DNA of 6,039 bases from Archaeoglobus sp. Lineage in GTDB: Archaea > Halobacteriota > Archaeoglobi > Archaeoglobales > Archaeoglobaceae. Both the position numbers and the translations under genes were made by a program. Numbering within the stretch: position 1 is the stretch's first letter; the number at the start of each line of letters is the position of its first letter. Shown here in pieces: positions 1-4,767 of this stretch. A model generated the notes under the pieces. That model worked only from the letters and a program-made list of their open reading frames with translations. It was not told where the DNA came from and did not search any database. The DNA lies in assembly GCA_003978865.1 (NCBI GenBank), contig QNXS01000086.1:1-6039 (forward strand). Reading direction: 5' to 3'.

Positions 1-51
1 AACAAGCCAGTATCCATTGGATCTACCATCTATCTTCTTAAACTCAACCAC
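1..51 (-). CDS. Partial CDS: N-terminus of a probable NrfD-like membrane subunit (DsrP/HmeB type)
   Basis: Only the first 17 codons are present; the gene runs off the left edge. It begins with GTG at 51-49 and reads MVEFKKIDGRSNGYWLV. A strong Shine-Dalgarno sequence (GGAGGTG at 64-58, minus strand) lies 6 bases upstream, so the start is well supported. It follows the dsrO-like gene by 14 bases, and the Shine-Dalgarno sequence sits right after that gene's stop, which indicates one operon. In known DsrMKJOP and Hme operons the gene after the periplasmic ferredoxin encodes DsrP/HmeB, a polytopic NrfD-family protein that reacts with quinone in the membrane. The short polar N-terminus followed by an aromatic 'YW' is compatible with that family. 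The fragment is too short for homology to prove it. That a gene starts here is fairly sure; the NrfD identity is inferred mainly from position. Confidence 0.6.
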   Translation of the reverse strand, partial: MVEFKKIDGRSNGYWLV

Positions 52-65
52 CGTTCACACCTCCT

Positions 66-881
66 TTACAAATCGTGGTAAAAGACTTTTGGCTCAGTTC
101 CAAGTCCGGCTCTGAGTCGAACAACTTTTGACGTTTTGACGATCTTAGATACTTCTGAATTCGGGTCTTTCAGGTTTCCAAAAACAAGGGCATTGTACGG
201 GCAAACCTGTACACATACAGGTTTTGGATTCTTTACACCCTCACATCTTTCCATATCTATAAGCCATCTGCAGAATTCACACTTCATCGGGACTCCATCT
301 TTTCTTATCGGCACTTCTGGATTTATTTTTTCTAAGTACTCAAGTGGATCTTTGAACGTGAAAGTTCTTGCATTGTACGGACAAGCAACCATGCAGTATC
401 TGCATCCAATACATCTGTGAAGGTCTATCACAACTATCCCGTCGGGTCTCTTGTATGACGCTTTTGTGGGGCAAACTTCAACACATGCAGGATGTTCACA
501 TTCTTGACACATTAACGGGAAAAACCGCCAGTTTGCATTCTCCGTTGTTTTTGCTGCTATAATTCTGATCATGTAGCAGTCAAATCTCGGATTGTCGGGC
601 ATTCTTGGAACATTGTTTGCCAAATCGCATGCTTTAACACAGGGTGGGCGAAGATTCCTTAAAAGCTCATTTTGCTTGTCCAAGGACAGTTCTTCAAACT
701 TGATTCCCTGCTTTTTCAGCATATTGTTAATGCACTCTGTACACTTGTCCACCTGAACTACCATTGCCCATTTATACTTAGAAAGATCATTCTCTGTAGA
801 AGATAGCTGTACAGCTTTACCAGTGGCAATCGCTGCTGTACTAGTAGCAAGCAGCACCAGAAACTCACGTCTTGAGGTCAC
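66..881 (-). CDS. dsrO: Tat-exported iron-sulfur electron-transfer protein, DsrO/HmeA type
   Basis: A 271-residue ferredoxin-like subunit predicted to pass electrons on the outer face of the membrane in a DsrMKJOP/Hme-type complex. The N-terminus has a twin-arginine motif (S3-R4-R5-x-F7-L8) and a short hydrophobic stretch to about residue 20, so export by Tat is expected. Cysteines form four groups: C47/C50/C81/C85; C125/C128/C133/C137; C157/C160/C163/C167; and C201/C204 with C213, C223 and C227. This suggests three to four [4Fe-4S] clusters. The segments ACDLANNVP (84-92), CPTKASYKRPDGIV (137-150) and HRCIGCRYCMVACPYNAR (155-172) resemble DsrO rather than a generic PsrB/DmsB subunit. The start is GTG at 881, with a near-perfect Shine-Dalgarno sequence (AAGGAGGTGA) 4 bases upstream. 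The next gene looks like the NrfD partner. An NrfC/TtrB-type subunit of another oxidoreductase is the main alternative. Cluster I is split by a 30-residue insert. Confidence 0.85.
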   Translation of the reverse strand: MTSRREFLVLLATSTAAIATGKAVQLSSTENDLSKYKWAMVVQVDKCTECINNMLKKQGIKFEELSLDKQNELLRNLRPPCVKACDLANNVPRMPDNPRFDCYMIRIIAAKTTENANWRFFPLMCQECEHPACVEVCPTKASYKRPDGIVVIDLHRCIGCRYCMVACPYNARTFTFKDPLEYLEKINPEVPIRKDGVPMKCEFCRWLIDMERCEGVKNPKPVCVQVCPYNALVFGNLKDPNSEVSKIVKTSKVVRLRAGLGTEPKVFYHDL

Positions 882-885
882 ACAC

Positions 886-895
886 TCACCTCCTT
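886..895 (-). promoter_or_regulatory. Strong Shine-Dalgarno site of the dsrO-like gene
   Basis: On the minus strand this reads AAGGAGGTGA, which matches the anti-Shine-Dalgarno end of archaeal 16S rRNA over its full length. It lies 4 bases before the GTG at 881-879 and fixes that start codon. The next gene in the operon has an almost equally strong site at 64-58. The other genes in the window have shorter matches, so this operon may be translated more strongly. Confidence 0.75.
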
Positions 896-918
896 CAAAT
901 GATCAATCACTGCGTCAT

Positions 919-952
919 TAAAGCTCCCTGCTGTAACATAAAGGGAGCTTTA
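919..952. promoter_or_regulatory. Perfect 11-bp inverted repeat in the dsrO-like leader (operator or RNA hairpin)
   Basis: TAAAGCTCCCT (919-929) and AGGGAGCTTTA (942-952) are perfect reverse complements around a 12-base loop. The element lies 38 bases before the dsrO-like start codon and just downstream of the transcription start predicted from the TATA-like box at 987-980. It is not followed by a T-run in either direction, so it does not look like an intrinsic terminator. It could be an operator for a dimeric repressor, or fold as a stable hairpin at the 5' end of the mRNA. The symmetry is seen directly; either role is inference. Confidence 0.55.
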
Positions 953-956
953 GTCT

Positions 957-973
957 CCTTTGGGTTTCAAAGG
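957..973. promoter_or_regulatory. Inverted repeat between TATA-like box and predicted start of the dsrO-like transcript
   Basis: CCTTTG (957-962) and CAAAGG (968-973) form a perfect 6-bp dyad around 5 bases. It occupies the interval between the TATA-like box (987-980, minus strand) and the transcription start expected about 26 bases downstream. A protein bound here would block RNA polymerase, a common arrangement for archaeal repressors. The arms are short, so chance is possible. It is separate from the longer inverted repeat that begins 16 bases further downstream on the minus strand. Confidence 0.35.
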
Positions 974-979
974 TTAGAG

Positions 980-994
980 TTTATTAATGTTTTG
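980..994 (-). promoter_or_regulatory. Putative archaeal promoter (BRE/TATA) of the dsrO-like operon
   Basis: On the minus strand this reads CCAAAACATTAATAAA: a purine/A-rich BRE-like stretch followed by the TATA-like box TTAATAAA (987-980). Initiation about 26 bases downstream would fall near 957, giving a leader of roughly 75 bases that includes the long inverted repeat. The match to the archaeal consensus is fair rather than strong. No other convincing TATA box lies between the cobQ stop and this gene. Confidence 0.45.
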
Positions 995-1085
995 GTATTA
1001 TGTTGGCTAATCGAGCTAATAAAGTAAAAAGAAGGTTTACACGTCGGCAATATTATCTTCGAAGTTCTAAGCTTTAGGTTTTTGT

Positions 1086-1101
1086 GTTAAAAATTCAAAA
1101 G
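1086..1101 (-). terminator. Probable oligo-T terminator after cobQ
   Basis: Just after the cobQ stop codon (1111-1109) the minus strand reads TTTTGAATTTTTAA, two T-runs within 20 bases of the stop. Archaeal termination often needs only such T-tracts. A second T-rich stretch (CTTCTTTTTACTTT, minus strand, about 1034-1021) could act as backup. There is no hairpin in front of either. The rest of the 227-base gap up to the dsrO-like gene holds that gene's promoter elements, and no further gene was seen. Confidence 0.35.
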
Positions 1102-1108
1102 GTATCAG

Positions 1109-2527
1109 TTAATTTATCCATCTGACAATTTCATCTATGTCCACATTTTCCTCTACAACTCTGGCAAACTTTTCAATTCTATCCTTGAAGCTTGAAAACT
1201 TTATTTTAACATCAAGGTATCTTGATAGCGCTTTAACAATGTTCTCGTTCCAAAATAGTGCGTGAGTGTAGGTTCCCCAGACCAGACCGTCATCACTTGC
1301 ACAACCTTCAAACTCCTTTTCAATTTCAAATATCGGGTTTCTGCTAATGTAACTGAATCCCTTATGTATCTCGTAACCTCTAACTTCTTCACCTTTTATT
1401 CTATCAAGTACAACAGCCTCTCCTACTATTCTTTTTTTTACTTTTCTGCAAATCTTAGAAAATGTCTTGAACTCTGTGGATACATCAAGCAGACCCAGTC
1501 CTTTAACTGTAGTTCTGCTGTGTTCAATTCCATGATCTACAATTTTCATGCCAAGCATCTGGTATCCTCCACAAATTCCAATTACCGGTTTATTTTTTGA
1601 GAAATTTTTTATTTTTTCATCCATTCCTGTAGATTTCAAGAGATTTAAATCCTTAATCGTATTTTTACTACCGGGAACAATTAAAAGCTCAATTCCGTCC
1701 AGTTCATCACTCAGACTAACAAATCTGGATACTTTTCTTATAGGTTCAAAGTCTGTAAAATTTGAGATTCTACTCAGCTTAACTATTCCAACAACTCCAT
1801 CTTTATTCCACTCCTCAATACAGAGGCTGTCCTCAGAAAAAATGCTTTCAGCGTACGGGACTACACCAATAACTCTTATACCAGTCAGTTTTTCCAGCTT
1901 GTCTATACCGCTACCAAGAATATCTGCCTTACCCCTAAGCCTGTTTATTAAAAAACCCCTAACAGCTCTTCTTACATCTTCCGGCAAAAGCAAGTATGAG
2001 CCGTAGAGCGATGCGAATACACCACCCCTGTCTATGTCTCCAACAACGATGATTGCCGGTTTTGCCATTCTTGCCATTCCAATGTTTGAGAGGTCTCTAT
2101 CATAAAGGTTTATTTCGGCAATTCCTCCAGCACCCTCTATAACTACCACATCAAACTCCCTTTGAAGATCCGTATAGGCTTTTTCGATAACTTTTCTCAA
2201 CTTCGGTACTTTGTTGCAGTATTCATCAAATGTAAAATCTCCAACTGCAACACCCATAACAATGAGCTGGGATACAAAATCTCCCTTGGGCTTCAGCAGA
2301 ACGGGGTTCATTCTTTCGTCCGGTTCAATTCCTGCCGCTTTAGCCTGAATAGCCTGAGCTATTGCTATCTCTTTACCATCTCTGGTTACATAGGAGTTAA
2401 GACTCATGTTCTGAGCTTTAAATGGTGCAACGGAATAACCTCTTTTACTCAGAATTCTACATAAGGCTGTGGTTATCGAGGATTTTCCAGCACTACTTGT
2501 AGTTCCAGCTATCATTAATGCTGGCAT
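1109..2527 (-). CDS. cobQ: Cobyric acid synthase (CobQ/CbiP), glutamine-dependent amidase of cobalamin synthesis
   Basis: Amidates the b, d, e and g carboxylates of adenosylcobyrinic acid a,c-diamide, using ATP and glutamine in the cytoplasm. At 472 residues it is close to the usual family length. The N-terminal half is a dethiobiotin-synthetase-like ATPase: P-loop GTTSSAGKS (8-16), PFKAQNMSLNS (35-45), EGAGGIAEINL (131-141) and GDIDRGGVFASL (163-174). The C-terminal half is a class I glutamine amidotransferase of the CobQ/CobB type, with nucleophile C319 in GICGGYQ (317-323), YEIHKG (385-390) and catalytic H422 in GTYTHALF (418-425). An alanine follows H422 where many homologues have glycine. 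The ATG at 2527 lies one base after the hisB stop. An AAGGAG inside the end of hisB, 13 bases upstream, is a somewhat distant ribosome site, so translational coupling to hisB is likely. No internal stops or frameshifts. Cobyrinate a,c-diamide synthase is excluded by the CobQ-specific motifs. Confidence 0.96.
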   Translation of the reverse strand: MPALMIAGTTSSAGKSSITTALCRILSKRGYSVAPFKAQNMSLNSYVTRDGKEIAIAQAIQAKAAGIEPDERMNPVLLKPKGDFVSQLIVMGVAVGDFTFDEYCNKVPKLRKVIEKAYTDLQREFDVVVIEGAGGIAEINLYDRDLSNIGMARMAKPAIIVVGDIDRGGVFASLYGSYLLLPEDVRRAVRGFLINRLRGKADILGSGIDKLEKLTGIRVIGVVPYAESIFSEDSLCIEEWNKDGVVGIVKLSRISNFTDFEPIRKVSRFVSLSDELDGIELLIVPGSKNTIKDLNLLKSTGMDEKIKNFSKNKPVIGICGGYQMLGMKIVDHGIEHSRTTVKGLGLLDVSTEFKTFSKICRKVKKRIVGEAVVLDRIKGEEVRGYEIHKGFSYISRNPIFEIEKEFEGCASDDGLVWGTYTHALFWNENIVKALSRYLDVKIKFSSFKDRIEKFARVVEENVDIDEIVRWIN

Positions 2528-2528
2528 A

Positions 2529-3104
2529 TTAATCCATGTACTCCTTGGTGCTTGGAATATCTTCTCCTTCTACAACTCTCGCATCTCTAAAAGCCACTGC
2601 AAACGCTTTAAACGCAGCCTCCATAATGTGATGGGAGTTTTTTCCCTTAACGTTCAGATAGACGTTAATTCCAGAATTTCTACATAAAGTATCAAAGAAG
2701 TGTTCGAAGTTTTCTCCCTTAATTCCCTTTACATCACCGGTTTTTCCATCAAAGTTGAAGTATCCTCTCCCGCTTATGTCAACACCACAAATAGCAACTG
2801 CATCATCCATAGGAACGATTGAACTGCCAAACCTCCTAACACCTTTCCTATCTCCAAGAGCTTCAGCCAGAGCTTTTCCGAGTGCAATTGCAACGTCTTC
2901 CACTGTATGGTGTTCATCAACTTCAAGATCCCCCATTGCATTTATATTCAAAGTAAGTTTGGAGTGCTTAGCAAAGTTTTCGAGCATATGATCAAGAAAA
3001 GGTATTCCAGTATTAATAGAAATTTCCTTAACTCTGTCAAGTTCTATATATACGCTAACATCAGTTTCTTTCGTCTTCCTGCTGAATTCAGCACTTCTGC
3101 TCAT
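2529..3104 (-). CDS. hisB: Imidazoleglycerol-phosphate dehydratase (HisB)
   Basis: Dehydrates imidazole-glycerol phosphate to imidazole-acetol phosphate in histidine biosynthesis, as a Mn-dependent cytoplasmic enzyme that in known homologues is a 24-mer. The 191 residues cover only the dehydratase; there is no fused histidinol-phosphatase domain as in enterobacteria. Family signatures are GIPFLDHML (33-41), DEHHTVEDV (63-71) with metal-binding H65/H66 and E69, and NSHHIMEAAFKA (156-167) with H158/H159 and E162. The C-terminal PSTKEYMD matches the usual PSTKG-type tail. The ATG at 3104 has an AAAAGGA ribosome site 9 bases upstream. The gene is the first of a two-gene unit with cobQ and is transcribed divergently from the CBS/zinc-ribbon gene. 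No other his genes are in the window, so the pathway is scattered or encoded elsewhere. Confidence 0.97.
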   Translation of the reverse strand: MSRSAEFSRKTKETDVSVYIELDRVKEISINTGIPFLDHMLENFAKHSKLTLNINAMGDLEVDEHHTVEDVAIALGKALAEALGDRKGVRRFGSSIVPMDDAVAICGVDISGRGYFNFDGKTGDVKGIKGENFEHFFDTLCRNSGINVYLNVKGKNSHHIMEAAFKAFAVAFRDARVVEGEDIPSTKEYMD

Positions 3105-3117
3105 AATGTCTGTCCTT

Positions 3118-3173
3118 TTAGCTCAACAGTTTTTATACTTTATTTTATACTTATACTCCCTTAGCTTCAACAG
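3118..3173. promoter_or_regulatory. Divergent promoter region hisB / CBS-zinc-ribbon with nested direct repeats
   Basis: Two copies of TTTTATACTT (3131-3140 and 3143-3152) followed by another TATACT (3152-3157) provide TATA-like boxes for both strands. On the minus strand, TATAAAATA near 3149-3141 would start transcription near 3119, just upstream of the hisB ribosome site. On the plus strand, TTTTATAC at 3143-3150 would start transcription near 3173. These are flanked by a second direct repeat, TTAGCTCAACAG (3118-3129) and TTAGCTTCAACAG (3161-3173), which differ by one inserted T. The repeats are seen directly; assignment of start sites is inference from spacing. Confidence 0.5.
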
Positions 3174-3248
3174 GTGGAAAAGTTTCTGTCAAAAATTTAC
3201 CAAAAAGTCTTTAAAAACTCCCAACAAATTCCTACAAGGTGTTGCCCA

Positions 3249-3788
3249 ATGCGTGCTGACGTTCCAGCGAAGGAAGTAATGACAAGGGAAGTGTGCATAG
3301 CAACTCCAGACGAGCCTTTACATATTGCCGCAAAAAAAATGATAGAGTTCGGTGTTGGCAGTATTGTGGTTGTTGAAGGTGGAGAACCAAAAGGGATAGT
3401 TACGGAAAAAGACATACTGAACAAGGTCGTGGCGGAGAATAAAACACCGTCAGATGTAAAACTGCACGAAATTATGAGCAGTCCTGTTATGACTATTCAA
3501 CCCACAACATCGATTAGAGAGGCAACAAGAATTATGCTTAAAAAGGGTATAAGAAGGCTCCCAGTCATAGATAATGGGAAATTAGTTGGAATTGTTACTG
3601 ACACGGATATCTTGAATATAAGCATGGATATAGGTGAATTAATTGGTTTGATAGACGATAGAAGCTTGGAAGTTCTACCAGAAACAATGAGCGGTAAGTG
3701 TGAAAGATGCGGTCGCTTTGTTGAAAGGCTTGTTGAAGTAAATGGGATGAAGTTGTGTGAGGATTGCGCTGAAAGTTTTGAAGACTAA
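3249..3788 (+). CDS. Two-CBS-domain protein with C-terminal zinc ribbon
   Basis: A probable cytoplasmic regulatory protein of 179 residues. CBS1 (about 9-60) ends in GIVTEKD and CBS2 (about 74-126) in GIVTDTD, so both keep the Thr and Asp that contact ribose and phosphate of bound adenine nucleotides in this family. A zinc-ribbon-like tail (146-179) has CERC (151-154) and CEDC (170-173). CBS domains fused to a zinc ribbon are a known archaeal family, with Thermoplasma Ta0289 as the studied example; the cellular target is unknown. The ATG at 3249 is preferred because AAGGTG lies 7 bases upstream and the protein then begins just before CBS1. A GTG at 3174 would add 25 residues, including a Cys-Cys-Pro, and cannot be ruled out, since transcription may start there. 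It lies upstream of the four-CBS and RNA-ligase genes on the same strand. Confidence 0.88.
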   Translation: MRADVPAKEVMTREVCIATPDEPLHIAAKKMIEFGVGSIVVVEGGEPKGIVTEKDILNKVVAENKTPSDVKLHEIMSSPVMTIQPTTSIREATRIMLKKGIRRLPVIDNGKLVGIVTDTDILNISMDIGELIGLIDDRSLEVLPETMSGKCERCGRFVERLVEVNGMKLCEDCAESFED

Positions 3789-3793
3789 AAACC

Positions 3794-3807
3794 ACTTTTA
3801 AATTTTG
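3794..3807 (+). terminator. Possible T-rich terminator after the CBS-zinc-ribbon gene
   Basis: CTTTTAAATTTTG begins 8 bases after the TAA stop (3786-3788). Such T-rich stretches can end archaeal transcripts. With a separate TATA box at 3854-3863 this suggests the four-CBS gene has its own promoter. The T-runs are only four long and no hairpin is present, so read-through into the next gene is quite possible. Confidence 0.3.
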
Positions 3808-3818
3808 TGAAGCTGGAC

Positions 3819-3833
3819 ATGTATGACATGCAT
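3819..3833. promoter_or_regulatory. Near-perfect dyad upstream of the four-CBS promoter
   Basis: ATGTATGACATGCAT is a 15-bp palindrome around its central A with one mismatched pair (T3822/G3830). Its left half-site TGTATGA (3820-3826) recurs as a direct copy at 3837-3843. The dyad is centred about 33 bases before the TATA-like box at 3854-3863, the usual place for an archaeal activator or a co-operative repressor site. The symmetry is seen directly; the role is inference. Confidence 0.35.
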
Positions 3834-3853
3834 AATTGTATGATATTTTACTG

Positions 3854-3863
3854 TTATATATAA
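3854..3863 (+). promoter_or_regulatory. TATA-like box of the four-CBS / RNA-ligase unit
   Basis: TTATATATAA lies about 24 bases from the ATG at 3883, so the transcript could be leaderless or nearly so. That sits oddly with the GGGGTG ribosome site at 3872-3877, which such a transcript would lack. Either initiation is slightly upstream, or the site serves transcripts reading through from the CBS-zinc-ribbon gene. Confidence 0.45.
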
Positions 3864-3882
3864 TTGGCTTAGGGGTGTGTGG

Positions 3883-4764
3883 ATGAGTTTAAAAAAGCTA
3901 AAACCCGGAACAATAATGGAGATTGCAACTACCGATGTAATAACTCTACCGCCAACAACAACAATAATGGCAGCTACAAAAATGATGAGAAGGTACAGGT
4001 TCAGAAGGTTACCAATAGCAGATCCCGGTACAAGGAGGCTTGAGGGCATTATTACTGCTACAGACCTTGTAAACTTTTTTGGAGGAGGAAACAAGTATAA
4101 AATAATAGAAAAGAGGTTCTCTGGCAATTTGATTGCAGCAATAAATGAGGACGTAAGAGAAATAATGGAAAAAAGTGTTCTTAGTTTAGCTTATACGGAT
4201 GATGTAGAGGATGGGCTTGAACTAATGCTCAGCAGAAGCATTGGTGGATGCCCAGTTGTTGATGAAGAAAACAGAGTGGTTGGAATAGTGACTGAAAGGG
4301 ATTACCTGCGATACATGGCTGAAAAATATAACTTGCAAGTAAAAGTGTCAGATTATATGACAAAGAAAGTTATCACAGTAACTCCCACAGTAAGTATAGC
4401 AGATGCTATGAGAATTATGATCTCCAAGAAAATAAGGAGATTACCTATAATCGAAGAAGGCTTGCTTATGGGTTGGCTAAACACACCCACGATAGTTAGG
4501 TACTTCAGTGGAGAAGCTTTTAAGGTGCTTGTAACAGGAAATGCTGAAGATGTGTTGTCTCAACCAGTTTCAACTATACTGTCCTCAACATCTTCGGGAT
4601 ATATGCCGCCCCTTACAGTTTTGCCAAATGAGAGCATGTCTGAAGTTGCAAGAAAGATGCTTTCAAGGAGAGTTGGCTGCGCCTTAGTCGTTAGCGATGG
4701 AAGGCTTGAGGGAATAATTACAGAGCAGGATATGATAAGGTTTCTCTATTGTGAGGTAAGGTGA
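3883..4764 (+). CDS. Four-CBS-domain protein, putative adenine-nucleotide-sensing regulator
   Basis: A 293-residue protein made almost entirely of four CBS domains: about 11-66, 90-147, 153-207 and 226-289. They would form two Bateman modules; no catalytic or DNA-binding domain, membrane segment or signal peptide is visible. Family members commonly bind AMP, ATP or related ligands between paired domains. CBS1 (GIITATD, D61), CBS2 (GIVTERD, D140) and CBS4 (GIITEQD, D283) keep the ribose-contacting Asp. CBS3 reads GWLNTPT, with Thr203 in its place, so that site looks degenerate. The ATG at 3883 is preferred over the GTG two codons earlier because GGGGTG (3872-3877) lies 5 bases upstream of it. 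The stop is 3 bases before the RNA-ligase ATG, so the two are very likely co-translated. The preceding gene also encodes CBS domains, suggesting a shared function or an old duplication. The ligand is unknown. Confidence 0.9.
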   Translation: MSLKKLKPGTIMEIATTDVITLPPTTTIMAATKMMRRYRFRRLPIADPGTRRLEGIITATDLVNFFGGGNKYKIIEKRFSGNLIAAINEDVREIMEKSVLSLAYTDDVEDGLELMLSRSIGGCPVVDEENRVVGIVTERDYLRYMAEKYNLQVKVSDYMTKKVITVTPTVSIADAMRIMISKKIRRLPIIEEGLLMGWLNTPTIVRYFSGEAFKVLVTGNAEDVLSQPVSTILSSTSSGYMPPLTVLPNESMSEVARKMLSRRVGCALVVSDGRLEGIITEQDMIRFLYCEVR

Positions 4765-4765
4765 G
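4758..4765 (+). promoter_or_regulatory. Ribosome binding site of the RNA ligase, overlapping the four-CBS stop codon
   Basis: AAGGTGAG overlaps the TGA stop (4762-4764) of the four-CBS gene and lies 2 bases before the ATG at 4768. The overlap means that a ribosome finishing the upstream gene sits on this site, which favours coupled translation. The spacer is short, which may make the start dependent on that coupling. Confidence 0.5.
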
Positions 4766-4767
4766 AA

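Noticed and set aside
136..562. Plus-strand open frames opposite the dsrO-like gene (94 and 64 residues)
   Set aside because: Both lie antisense to the cysteine-motif coding sequence and have no supporting ribosome site or family resemblance.
907..939. Minus-strand 10-codon reading frame MLQQGALMTQ in the dsrO leader, a possible attenuator peptide
   Set aside because: The nearest Shine-Dalgarno-like AAGGAG is 15 bases upstream, too far for a confident start. The frame sits inside the inverted repeat and carries no run of a telling amino acid. Chance is the simpler explanation.
919..952. Reading the long inverted repeat as an intrinsic terminator
   Set aside because: No T-run follows the stem on either strand, and no gene ends just before it on the plus strand. 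Its position right after a predicted start fits an operator or leader hairpin better.
1548..2006. Plus-strand 152-residue open frame opposite cobQ
   Set aside because: It is antisense to a complete, well-conserved cobQ. The translation is low-complexity and Ser/Pro/Leu-rich, as expected for a shadow frame.
3714..3788. Zinc-ribbon tail of the CBS protein as a rubredoxin or a DNA-binding transcription factor domain
   Set aside because: The two CxxC pairs fit a small zinc ribbon; the surrounding rubredoxin signature residues are not present, and no helix-turn-helix is visible. A metal-binding tail is all the sequence supports.
3798..4127. Minus-strand 109-residue hydrophobic open frame overlapping the start of the four-CBS gene
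   Set aside because: It overlaps the first CBS domain, which has clear family sequence. The hydrophobic look is the usual result of reading the opposite strand of Ile/Thr/Met-rich codons, and no ribosome site supports its start.
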